Under the pieces are notes generated by a model. That model was not told the DNA's origin and searched no databases. It worked only from the letters and a program-made list of their open reading frames with translations. A stretch of 64,000 nucleotides of DNA from Galaxea fascicularis (taxonomy: Eukaryota > Cnidaria > Anthozoa > Scleractinia > Euphylliidae): assembly GCA_948470475.1 (NCBI GenBank), contig OX419346.1, forward strand, positions 5,265,995 through 5,329,994, written 5' to 3'. Position numbers and translations under genes: made by a program. Shown here one piece after another: positions 18,540 to 29,156 of the stretch (positions are counted from its first letter, which is position 1; every line of letters begins with the position of its first letter).

Positions 18540-20756
18540 ATTCCTTGCAAATGAAGTAGCAGGGAGGACCTGCCCAGAAGCCAATTTCCCCGGAGGACTG
18601 TGGATTTTACACAGTTCCTGGGCAAAACAATATATACATGTAAATACATGTATAAAGGATTCTTCATTATTATTATTTTTTTTTTATAGATAGTGACATT
18701 ATCACAACATACAATCTTTACTTTCATTTTTTGTTCTTCGTTTTTCAACAAATCGCTGAGCAGCCAAGAAAAATACAATTCCATTCCAGTCACATTACGT
18801 TTGTCTAACACTCATTATAGCAAACCGATTAGCTGCTGCGGCCATTACATCGTTTGGACTGCCCTCGTTTGATCATTACTTTGTTCAAAGTATTACTTGC
18901 AAGTAGGTATAGAAAATGAACATATGTTGTTGAACTCAGTCTCTGGGCCCACTTCGTCGTTGACTTTGGAAACGACTGTAAAAGTTTGGTCTTTGTTTGT
19001 TAATTTCCTTTTTGTCTGAACTGAATTACTGATTTTGGTCAATTTGTTCTTGTTATCTCTAAACGTGTAGTAATATCAAATAACCATGAATTGAAAACTG
19101 CGGTATCTGCCGCATGTAATATCTAATCACCACAGTTTAGCTATAAAGTGATCTGACGCCTAAACAGCCTCAGTTGTTTATTATCATGTTATTAAACATG
19201 AATTTTGAGAATTCATTCAGTGAGCGAATAACTTACATTTCAAATCCATACTATAAGCCCACTGGGGAAATTTCTACCATAGACATTTGTTGGGGAACAA
19301 ATGCACAGACGTCCTCAACTCCGAGTTCGAAATACAACTTTAATTCCAGAAGACATATTCCAGGGACAGACGACGATTGACGACACACGCGTACGTTCAC
19401 GCTGGCAGACTCGATCGACGACGTTACTTCAACAGTGAGGAATACAATCGTAAAGAGTGGAAACAGACAATGAGCCAAGTGCTCGCGGGTATAAAAACTC
19501 AAAGAAAAAATATGTTCACTTACGATTGTGTGCGGCTCCTTAGAATAATTTCAGAAAACTCAATCAACCACAACAACTTTGAGTGTCATTCACGGAACAC
19601 TCACAGAACAAAACGAAACTGGCCAAGCGCGCAGCTCGATTTCACGTGATTAAGTACGCCATTGTCAAATATAACAAGGCCTCCTATTGGCCTTAACAAC
19701 ACCAACATGTGTATTCTCACGAGTTCATTTTCATTGTATCATAGCAAAATGAACAAACTGTTATTGGCATTATACAAAATGTAAAGGAGCAAGTTAAGAC
19801 CTACAAATAACTTGTCTTTATCGCATGAAATTCGAATGTTGCACTTTTTGTAACAATTATTTCAAACACATATTTCTGTTTTTTTTTTCATAATTTCAGT
19901 AAGCCAGTATTGTAGTACAGTGTTTTCGATCAAAAAGCGTAAAGTCAAGAGACAGATGCAGTTTGGTTTATCTAATGTTGCAATATATAAACCACCCGTT
20001 TCAGTAGTTGAAGTGGTCACGCGAATTTGACATGAGGCGAGCTATGCGCTTTGTTATGAACGGTGAAGCGTCAAGAACAGGTAAGTTAAAACAGAGGTTG
20101 GGAGTAAACATGTGCTGGATATCGCTTGAGAGAGGGTTATAGAAAGCGTTGAAGGTGATCTTTGTCAGTGCTGAACACTAGGACTCATACTCGTTACGTT
20201 TTAAACTTCGCGCGTTAATCAGGTGTCACAATCAACCAGAAAATCAAGTGTGTCCAAAACGAGTCTCGGGCAAGTCTTATTTTACTGGTTAAAAAAAAAA
20301 TAGAAATTCCATGTAAAACATGAGTTTTGCCATTCCCACTCATCTTGATCGATCTTTAGAAACAATTTTGAGAGAAAAATCCAGTTTCTGGAAACCACAT
20401 GCTGCAAGCTTTAGAAGAGGCGACAGCGAAACCACCTGGTGTGTACGACATGGTTCTCCAATTTTAGTCTTTCCATTACCTTATCGCCACCACAGAGGAC
20501 GTTTCCCAGTTTTAATCCGTTTGGCTTTGTCATCAGTTCCAGCTTATTAAGCCTGTAGCACTTGAGACGTCACTCTGGCTACGTTTCCTGGATAATGTTT
20601 TGCCAATTTGTTTACGTTAATTAAGGGCCTAATGTATTCTCCGAGTTTAGTTTAGAATTACTTCAGTGTCAAGTAGATGAAACGAGCTGTAGTTTAAACA
20701 TTACTAATTTGTGCATTCCCAATGATTAACTTACTTCGAAGGTCTCCACCGATAAG
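18540..20756. other. Receptor 3' UTR and intergenic DNA
   Basis: After the receptor stop codon the sequence is non-coding and AT-rich. No canonical AATAAA was seen close downstream of 18539. Open frames at 18536-18811 (-), 19251-19502 (-) and 20320-20550 (+) have no domain I recognise and no consistent codon pattern, and I treat them as chance. Confidence 0.4.
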
Positions 20757-20793
20757 ATGGAAGTCAGCTTTGCTATTTTCCTGCTTATTCCAG
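20757..20793 (+). CDS. Candidate signal-peptide exon of tyrosinase 1
   Basis: ATG at 20757 opens 12 codons, MEVSFAIFLLIP, and then a single base before the donor GTAATT. The hydrophobic run is a good secretion signal core. The exon ends in phase 1, which matches the phase 1 acceptor at 24898; joining gives a valine codon and no stop. It is supported by frame and character only. The intron would be 4.1 kb. Confidence 0.45.
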
Positions 20794-23700
20794 GTAATTA
20801 TAATTTAATTGTTCTCCTCTAGACACATTAACACCTAACTCGACACATGATTTTAAAGAGGATTAAAAAGTATGAGGTTATCAAAACTGAATTGTTATGT
20901 TGGACGTGAAAGGCAAGGGTGCACTGCCACCAAGAGATCAACCAAAATTATGTCATATTTCTGCTGGATGACTACGTATAAAACGCTTCCATATTGACTA
21001 AACAGCGCCAAATTTTCAATTGATGACCTGCAAAACCAAATTGACAAGAAGAGAGCAACCAAAAGAAAGGAGAGCAAATGAAAAAAAAAAAGACGCTATG
21101 CAGTCAACGGATCAGTAAATGGATCAGGAAACACTGAAGAGAAAGTTATTCAGACAATTTAGAATATTTCTAGTTTGCTTCGGACATTGAAATCATTACA
21201 ACTGACATGTACAGAGTATGTTTACACAGACAACATTATGACATTTTGCGACTTAAATATCAGGTGGTTGGTTTTATCTTTCAAAATTTTAGGTTTTACC
21301 ACACAAAAATAGCCGTAAATAGAGAGGTGGTCGTATTGAAACGATGGTTGGTATTGGGAAGGATGGAGTTCCATTACATCAAAAGTACTTTTTTAATAAA
21401 ATCAAGCAAGCTTCCTGTCTTGCGCAGTCATGTTTTCTGCACTACAGCATAGCTACAGTCACTGTGTAATGCAATTATGTTGTGAATATAAATATTTGAC
21501 CCTTTTATAGAGAACCCGTAGTTTATCTCGTTTTCTCACGTCCTCAGAGTCACCTGGAGACTGGATAGCTTGAAGTTTGAAGCTTCTCTTCGTTTCACGT
21601 TCATGTTACTATGCTACTGCCCTCGACGGATCTTGAACCAGGTGCCAGTAAACCACAAGGGGGAACTCAAAAGCTCGCTTTTAACAAACGAGTTAACGAC
21701 TCTAAGCCTTCTAACTCTTGTCAAAATCAACTGACCTCATAAAATCTTACACTTTAAAACTGCCATAGCCTTTCTTCAAAACAAACGATGCGTCTAGACA
21801 GCCGTTCGATGTTCGATCTTTTACACGTGCCGGGTTCGGGATTAACCTTGTACTATCAGAAATTAGTCGGTGATTCTTTCATCAAGATAATTTCTTCATT
21901 CTTCATCTTCAGTTACTTATCTTACGACCGAGCTCGCAAAATTTATAATTGACACCTGGCTTAATTAGCCGTTAAGTGGAGCACCGAGCCAGTATTACAG
22001 AGATCGGCGGCTCAAACAGGTTACGCCTGAAATGTCCTTACGTTTCCTTTCGTAAAAGCCTTTTTCTCTATAATTCGTGATTTTGCAGACCAGCTTCATG
22101 AACGAATTATGGTTTGATCTGTCGAGATTTAAATCAATTGCGTCAAGGATATGGGAACAAATTACCCCAAAACATATTTATAAAGAATTAAATATTTCCT
22201 TCTCCTCAACAGACTGATTCTCAAGTGCCATACTAATTTTCAAAATGTGTTATTTCAATTTAAATATTAGTTGCTGCTTCTGTACCGATGAGTCAATCGA
22301 GTTAAACAACAAGGCTTGGATTCTCAGGATTTTAATGTGTATGCAAGTAATCTGAAGCTGCAGAAATAACGAATGGCATGGCATGATTTTCGAATTTCTT
22401 CGGTAAAAAGGCATAAATCTGAGCACAGTTCGGTCCCTTAATTACATTTGTCCAGGCCTTGAAAACACTTGTCCAACATCGAAAACCTTCAAGTGTATAT
22501 GACACGAAATATTTTATTAGCTTATTAGGAAGAGCTTTCAAAATGATGGAGAATGGCATTTATTTTATTGTAATAGCATTCTTGGTTGCTGAGTTATTCG
22601 AAATTTTGGTTTATGCCAATTCTAGGACTTGTGACGTCACAAGGCGGACACAAAATGAAGTAAAATCATAAAAAAATGGTATATCTCTGAAGACTTTATC
22701 TGTATAGAACTGAAACTTTTTACAGTTGTTATACTCATTACGAAGTTTAATGATATGGTCCACTGACATTTCCATGCAGACACAATGGGCTCCAGGCCCT
22801 CTCCATCCAAAGGATAAAATCAGAGTTTCCCTCCCCAAGAAGTGCTGTTTGTTCTTGATGTTCATTCAATGGGTGATAGCGAATATGGACATTACACAGC
22901 ACAAGTATAACCCTGCAAAATTTCAATCCTGTAGACTCAGTATTTGCATAGATATTCCATACGATACATGAACATTCATTTGCTTCGGCACGGCATGGCA
23001 AGGTAACGTTGCATGAAAACAAACTAGTCCACAGGGCTTTGCGGTCCCAAGTTTAATCTAACAGTTCTAGTCTCGTGGTTAAGGTGACGCAACAGCTTCA
23101 ATGTGTTTACTTATATATGTAGTGAAACCACTACCTTAGTTCTTAAATCATTGCCAGAAATTTAGGACAAGATGGCGGCGGCGCCTGCGCACTAAGGCCA
23201 GAATGGCGGCAAACTCATGTAAAGAAATGTATGGAGATATGAAATTATTTTCATATATACAGATAATTAGGTTGCGGTTCGTCATATCACGACTCGATAC
23301 ATGTTCAGTAGTGTATAAGCTTCGCATTTGACTTATCAACGGCTACTTAGATGGATGATTACTTACTTCCCGACGCCTCGACCAATCCATCACACATTGA
23401 TGCTCCATTCTCCATACATTGCTTTAAAATCGTAGCGAAGTCATGCCACAAACTCGTCCACTGGCAAGCAAACCCTTTCACAATGTGAATCATCACGACT
23501 CGATATAACTTCTGCGATGTTTAAACGATCTAATTCTGCCGAAAAATGCATGAATTGCCCACGGCAAAATACTTCCAAGGACGTCCTTATCTTTCTCATT
23601 TTTCGTCTGTAGCACAGCAAGCGGACGCCATATTTATGTATGAAAGAAAGCTACAAACTCGAAGCTTTCCCTGCACGAGCCGCCATTTTCTTTGTTGATC

Positions 23701-24538
23701 AACACTGGTGTTTCATGGGATATAAACTGGGTTACAGTCCCCTAACAACCCTAGATTTGGTTTGAATGGAAGTAAATACGCGCGAAAATCGAACACAGCT
23801 TAATTTATAAAGGCTATCACACTAATATTTAAACCAAAAAAATGTCGGACATTGTCGAGAATTACTTTGCACCAAATAAAATATCTACAGAGCTTAGATT
23901 GTGCAATATATCGTATGAAACAGCGTCTTTCCCACTCGTTTCAGCGTTTGCTGCCATATTGGATGTCTTTATCTGTCTTTATTCCTTTGCGTTATACAGT
24001 ATACCGCTGGTAGTTGTTAGCGGGCTCGAAATGTCCGCGATTTCTGGCGATGAATTGGAAGGACAGAAAAAAAACAGTTATTCCAAGTTTAATGAATAAA
24101 TAAACAGGATCGAGTGAGTGTGTGAATGATCACCAGAAGACTATACGGCCTCCACCAAAACCTCATGCATGACTACGTCATCCATGAGCTGAAAAACTAA
24201 GTGAAAATAAAGTTGAAAGTTGAAACTTTGCCTTCATCTTTGTTTGTTTGCGTTATTGTTTGAATATTGGCGGCAATTCGTAACTGAGCGAAAAGCGAAA
24301 AGCGTCACATTATCATGTGATCTCGCCTTCATTCCTCCACAAGCCGGGCGCTTCGTAATCTGCGCCAGGACATTCAAGGAATCTCAATGCTCCACCCAGG
24401 TTCTATCGCCAATAATACACTTGATGACCGTGTATTCATGTCCGTCGCGCTCCTACTATGCAACACGTTACAAATATGAAGCTAAAACGACAGCCTTGTG
24501 TGCACGATCGATAAGTTTTTATCTTTTAAAAATATCAT
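20794..24538. other. Long intron or intergenic DNA, no recognised gene
   Basis: No domain was recognised in this stretch. Points noted are a CRE-like TGACGTCA at about 22631 and an AAGATGGCGGC motif (YY1-like) at about 23169 in a short GC-rich patch. Several chance open frames under 110 codons occur (for example 23842-24099 and 24220-24546). Confidence 0.4.
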
Positions 24539-24785
24539 GTTTGTAGTGAAAGTGCACTTAGCTAAGCAACTAGATTACACAGAGGCAATCCAATTAAATT
24601 CTAAGAAACAAATATTGAAATAAACATAACATGATAAGAATCCCAAACCAGTTGGCTATTTACGAAGATGACCGAGGAGTTGAACAGAACAACACCAGCT
24701 AGTGGCCAGAGCGGGATTTGAACCCAGGTCACCTCATTAAAAAATGGCGCCCTTAACCAATCGGCAATCCTGCCTCCTCCTTGTC
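24539..24785 (-). mobile_element. tRNA-derived SINE, family member 1
   Basis: The minus-strand head contains CCTGGGTTCAAATCCCGCTC, a B-box-containing tRNA-like sequence. The body ('gctggtgttgttctgtt', 'gattcttatcatgttatgtt') and tail match a second copy at about 61060-61280 over its whole length. It encodes no protein. Confidence 0.75.
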
Positions 24786-24897
24786 TTTGGTTTGTTTTGT
24801 TTCTTTCAGTCTACTTTGCTTGTGTGCTCTCTCTTATGAGGGTCGTATGAGCTCTTTTGATGAGGGTGTTCCCTTAGACGATTCTTTGCTTACACAG

Positions 24898-25201
24898 TAG
24901 GAAAAATTTCCTGGAGTTTTGGCCAGTCGACGTGCAGAAATGAAAATGCCGAAGTTCTTAATACTTGTGGGGAAGCTTCTGCTTGCTTCTATGTCAATGG
25001 AAGGGTGCAAAAATGCTGCCGAGTGAGAAAACATTTTTCATCCATGACGGAAGTAGAGCGAACTCCGTACGTAGCAACCGTTAGAATGGTTTCAACAGAT
25101 CCCCGATTCCAAGATGAGTATCGCAGACTAATAGACATGCACCAACAGCTTTTTCCGACAGGAATTCACCAGAAAGATCAATTTTTGCCATGGCATAGGT
25201 G
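24898..25201 (+). CDS. Tyrosinase 1 exon with CuA motif
   Basis: This 304-base exon runs from phase 1 to phase 2. It reads V-G-K-I-S-W from the acceptor 'ttacacag', then a Cys-rich region with 'TCGEASACFYVNGRVQKCC'. It ends in the CuA segment with the three expected histidines (MHQ, GIH, PWH). The donor is GTGAGT. The paralogue's matching exon is 34819-35104 with the same phases. Confidence 0.85.
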
Positions 25202-25822
25202 GTGAGTTACGAACGGGAAGCATAGCCTTGTGGCTAGGGTGCGGGACTTGGAATTGTGACAAGTTGGTAGCGAGTTCTCACTATCAGTGTCCAGGATTGA
25301 CCGATACCGGATACCGGATACTTCATACTAGATGAAATGTCTTGTATTTGGGTGATGATAAGGGCTCAGGGACACTTTGTGATGAACCTTATTATCCGAC
25401 AAAACTGGACATCTCTACTGTGAGCAGCCGTATACTTTTCCATCAAATCACTGGCGTGAACTGACAGTAAAATTTTACACCGCTCTCTATGCGCTAGAGA
25501 CAATGCAATCTACAGACCAAGGAAAAGAAATAAATTTCTGGTATTTTATAACAAGACCTTCCGCTTTAAAAGCTCATCGACGGACAAGCTTTGGCAAGTG
25601 AACACAATTTAATGTTCAAGCCAAAGGCTGGGGTATGCAGCTAGTTCAACTAAGAATTTCTCAAAAAAATGAAGAGGGAGGCTTTGAACACGTGCTCGAA
25701 ATGTTTTAAACAAGACTTTAAGGTTGAAAAGATGTATGCTAGGTCCTAAAAACCTGAAAACCCATCTTCTTGGTTCTGCTCTCCTCCTAATAAGCAAATC
25801 GTCTCATCTTCGTCTGCTACAG

Positions 25823-25972
25823 GTATCTCCTTCGGTATGAAAATAAACTGCACAGGGTTAACTGCCGAGTTACGCTCCCTTACTGGGATTGGAGCCTGTT
25901 CTCTATGACACCTTGGAGTATGAGAAGGACAAGAATTTGGAACGCCGGGCCCTCTGGGTTTGGCGGCAATGG
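25823..25972 (+). CDS. Tyrosinase 1 second exon, truncated by PLE
   Basis: The exon starts after 'gctacag' and completes the PWHRW tryptophan, continuing 'YLLRYENKLHRVNCRVTLPY' and 'WDWSLF'. It stops at 'GFGGNG', where PLE sequence begins. The segment expected next (the '[16 protein letters not shown]' counterpart seen in the paralogue) is missing. The short piece after the PLE (26936-26953) does not match it, although a usable donor GTGAGT follows. Confidence 0.75.
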
Positions 25973-26935
25973 TACACAAAAATTTGGTTTTATAAACGGA
26001 GTTGATAATGTAAATTGACCACCATACATGGACTCTAAAAGCTGTCGTTTCGAGCGTTAGCCCTTCGTCAGAGCGAATCGAGAAATTATGGGCTGTATGT
26101 AGCTTTTATAGTGGTGTAGGAGCTAGTGGTGGTAACATAGCAACTTAAAAAATAGGAATACATTAGTTAAATGAAAAGCGTTCGTTAATACCGTGGGGAT
26201 TAAGGGTGCCGCTTTGGAAGATGAATTTTTGTTCCAGATTCTTGCGGTTTTCCTTAGTACCTTGATGTAGGGAAAGGCTGCAGATAGCCACGTGGTGTTT
26301 GGAGTGGTTAGGGAGATTAAAAGGTGTTGGCAAAAATCGGTCGCCTAGTCGTCTACCTGTCTCGTCAATGTATAATTATTGCATAACGTGCAGGTTATGC
26401 AATACATGAAATTTGCGAAGGTGACTCCGATTTTTCCAGCAAATTAGAGGAGGTGTGCCAGTTCTTCGAAAAATGTGGCTATCCTGTCATTGTGGTCAAA
26501 GCGAGCCAACATCGCGCCCAACATTTTGATCGACAGTCAGCACTACCAACGTCACAAAAGGATAAGAATGACCGAATTCGATTCACCCTTACTTTCCATC
26601 TTCATAATCACGCAGCCAAAAGTATCATTCTTAATAACTTTAAATTACTCCAAAATGGTCCGGAGACTAGTATAATCTTTTCGCAACCTCCACTAATTTC
26701 ATCATTCAAACGCGACAAAAACGTAAACAACTTTTTAGTTAGAAGCGCACTCAAAACTAACGAGCAACCTGGCACTTTCAAATGCGCGCGCTCACGATGC
26801 AAAACTTGTCATTTCATTCTTAACACTTGCAAAATATCGGGACCTAAGCGATCTGTTAAGATCACCGATCGGTTCACATGTACGGTGGTCAATTTACATT
26901 ATTAACTCCGTTTATACAACCAAATTTTTGTGTAC
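25973..26935. mobile_element. Penelope-like element, internally inverted, inside tyrosinase 1
   Basis: Both ends carry the same PLE terminal sequence in inverted orientation (ACAAAAATTTGG, then 'gtaaattgaccacc'). On minus, about 26180-26390 encodes the C-terminal GIY-YIG nuclease region ('ETGRRLGDRF', 'NLEQKFIFQSGTLNPHGINE'). On plus, 26405-26905 encodes the reverse-transcriptase C-terminal and linker region ('PPLISSFKRDKN', 'CARSRCKTCHFILNTCKISG', 'RSVKITDRFTC'). The two halves meet in opposite directions at the point where they should be continuous. A hammerhead-like core lies at 26048-26071 on minus. The element is not functional in this form. Confidence 0.85.
26048..26071 (-). ncRNA. Hammerhead ribozyme-like core in PLE terminus
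   Basis: On minus, CTGACGA (26071-26065) is followed by a 13-base stem-loop-like segment and then GAAA (26051-26048). These are the two conserved strands of the hammerhead catalytic core around stem II. PLE termini are known to encode hammerhead motifs. Stems I and III were not folded here, so activity is not claimed. Confidence 0.6.
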
Positions 26936-27041
26936 CATATATACGCGATGCAGGTGAGTAGCGTGACTGATGTAACGGTATCTAAGCTAGTTCGTTCCCA
27001 ATTCCATTGATCTGTGACCAGTTCGTGTTGTTCCACACTAG

Positions 27042-27452
27042 GTCTGCCGCCTGACATAATCGCCGTTTATCTGACACAGTTTCATCAACCATCAGCAGGT
27101 GGCTTCAACAGGTTTGAGCTCAATCTACGAGTCAATCCCCATGATACCGTTCATTGTAGAGTGGGAGGGGATATGTGCACCAACACTTCCGCCAACGCTC
27201 CGGAGTTTTTCCTCCGCCATGCCTTCATTGACAAGATTTGGGCAAATTGGAAAGAATACAGTGAGCGGCATAGAACTGTTCATTTCTCACGTTTAAACAT
27301 CAGCATGATTGGGACAAACTATCGACCTAGAGACTTCATGGCCACCATTGAATTGCCAGATATTGAAAGACCGAGGACTGGAAGGCGAACCTGCGTTTTA
27401 TACCAGGATCCTACGCGTCTGGAGTACAGCGAGATCATGGATCGACTGGCAG
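27042..27452 (+). CDS. Tyrosinase 1 exon with CuB motif
   Basis: The exon runs from acceptor 'cacactag' to donor GTATTT, both phase 1. It reads '[13 protein letters not shown]', the CuB histidines in 'HDTVHCRVGG', 'NAPEFFLRHAFIDKIW', and ends 'EIMDRLA'. The paralogue has the same region fused to its downstream part with no intron. If unspliced, the frame ends at TAG 27494. Confidence 0.85.
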
Positions 27453-27829
27453 GTATTTTTACAGATATGTCTATTTATAACTATATGACGTCATAGACGA
27501 CTTCTATGATGGTAAGCAGCTACTTATCTTTGTTTACTGTGGATGTGCAGTTAGCAAACGAAAATGGGATTCACGAAGAGGTTTGCAATTTAGCATAGCC
27601 GTTTGAAAATCCTGCCCAATGGTGGGAGGCAACCCCGTTGTACTTTTGTAAAGAGGACCCGAGACTTGATGAGTTTGGGTGCGCTAGAAAACAGCTGCAA
27701 TTGGTCATCGTGGCTGAAGTACAACTGAACCTACCACGCCAGGTGTTCAATTCTGGCGCCATAAACACTCATACTAACGATTGTGACAGTAACTACCATA
27801 ACAAAGATATTGATAATGATGTCGACCAC

Positions 27830-28120
27830 GACGGAAACGACAGTGACAGCGATAATGATGAGAAGGAGGATGCGAATGAGTGTAAGAGTGAGGATGAGGG
27901 TGGAGATAGTGTGCGAATTGAGATGGTCAAGAGTAAGAGATAGGATAAGGACAAGGATGGGGATGAAAATAAGGGTGATGGTGAGAATGAAGATGAGGAT
28001 GGGGGTAAGGATGGGGATGGTAGGGGGGGAGGACCAGGATAATGATGAGGATGGGGATGGGGATTGGGATGGGGACTACGATGTGAGTGAGAATGACGAT
28101 GACGAGGAGGATGGGTGAGT
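27830..28120. repeat. Purine-rich GATGAGGATGGGG minisatellite with G-quadruplex motif
   Basis: Degenerate GATGAGGATGGGGATG-type repeats run for about 290 bases within the intron of tyrosinase 1. They give spurious Asp-, Glu- or Arg-rich open frames on + and Pro/His/Ser-rich frames on -. At 28053-28074 four G runs are separated by loops of 2, 3 and 2 bases, a strong G-quadruplex pattern. The strand asymmetry (purines on +) also allows triplex formation. Confidence 0.85.
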
Positions 28121-28175
28121 AAGGAACATTTACCATTCATATATAGAGATCCCTTTATTTCGTTAATCTCTTCAG

Positions 28176-28486
28176 GTATGACGCGACAACAAATTATCCA
28201 AGTTCCGAGGCACTCGTTTGCTCCACTCACTAGAGCACATATGTGATTTTTTAACGTTAGCACACGAGAGCAACGAAGAGCTAGAAGAGACCTATGGAAT
28301 GAATTGGAACCGCACAATGTACTTAGAGGTACCGCCGGACTTAATACACCAATGGATAGAGACACGGGCTTTAACCTTGCATCTCTTCCAGCAAACAGAA
28401 CGAAAAAGTCGCATCTAGAAAAGAAGAACCCCGTGAGAGAAAGGTGGATTGCTAGACTCAAACAAAGAAATCAAGCCGCTTTGTGA
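28176..28486 (+). pseudogene. Tyrosinase 1 last exon with in-frame TGA
   Basis: From acceptor 'ctcttcag', the frame reads 'GMTRQQIIQVPRHSFAPLTR', matching the paralogue's '[19 protein letters not shown]'. TGA at 28244-28246 then breaks the frame, after which the same frame stays open ('FFNVSTREQRRARRDLWNEL') for 79 codons to TGA 28484-28486. A CGA-to-TGA change is the simplest explanation. Confidence 0.7.
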
Positions 28487-28497
28487 TTTTTACCTTG

Positions 28498-29156
28498 AAA
28501 AGGAGATTTCAAAATACTCTTTATAGTCCTGATGCTAAAAAATAAACCTACTCGTTTATATCGGGATATTATCGCATTTAACTCGATTTACGTCGGAAAG
28601 CCGCAAGTATGTGCAAGGAACGTCAGGTGTAGGTGGTGAATTTACATCATAAACCCCGTTGATAGAACCAAATTTTTGTATACAACACCCTCATCGAAGC
28701 AGCACCACAGTTTCTCTAGAAACTACCTCCTTTATTCAATAATTGATAAATTTGGCTAGAAGCAGGTCAGTGAAAAGGAGATTTCAAAATACTCTTTATA
28801 GTCCTGATGCTAAAAAATAAACCTACTCGTTTATATCGGGATATTATCGCATTTAACTCGATTTACGTCGGAAAGCCGCAAGTATGTGCAAGGAACGTCA
28901 GCTTTTAGAATCCCTGTAGGTGGTGAATTTACATCATAAACCCCGTTGATAGAACCAAATTTTTGTATACAACACCCTCATCGAAGCAGCACCACAGTTT
29001 CTCTAGAAACTACCTCCTTTATTCAATATTTTATAAATTTGGCTAGAAGCAGGTCAGTGAACAGGAGATTTCAAAATACTCTTTATAGTCCTGATGCTAA
29101 AAAATAAACCTACTCGTTTATATCGAGGTATTATCGCATTTAACTCGATTTACGTC
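28498..29156. repeat. Tandem repeat of tyrosinase 3' flank plus PLE terminus
   Basis: Three copies start at about 28498, 28772 and 29059 with 'aggagatttcaaaatactc', spaced 274 and 287 bases. The third is partial and ends near 29156. Each full unit contains the AATAAA region of tyrosinase 1 and a PLE terminal piece ('ggtggtgaatttacatcat'). Unit 2 keeps 'cagcttttagaatccctgta', of which unit 1 has lost about 12 bases. The duplication therefore happened after the PLE inserted. Confidence 0.85.

Larger units (their letters stand above)
24898..28486 (+). pseudogene. Tyrosinase 1 (type-3 copper oxidase), disrupted
   Basis: The exons are 24898-25201, 25823-25972 (then broken), 27042-27452 and 28176-28486. 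Exon 1 has a Cys-rich start and the CuA motif 'HQQLFPTGIHQKDQFLPWHRW', continued by 'YLLRYEN' and 'LPYWDWSLF'. Exon 3 has the CuB motif: 'HDTVHCRVGG' and 'APEFFLRHAFIDKIW', where the usual first H of the HH pair is R but the ligand-position H is kept. Two lesions inactivate it: a rearranged PLE (25973-26935) replaces the end of exon 2, and TGA at 28244-28246 interrupts exon 4 where flanking similarity continues. Family members oxidise phenols to quinones for pigment, immunity or matrix cross-linking. AATAAA at 28541-28546 is the likely polyadenylation signal. Confidence 0.85.

Noticed and set aside
27793..28461. 222-codon minus-strand frame rich in Ser, Pro and His, and an Asp-rich plus-strand frame
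   Set aside because: Produced by the GATGAGGATGGGG repeat; composition is that of the repeat, and the frame runs across a tyrosinase exon on the other strand.
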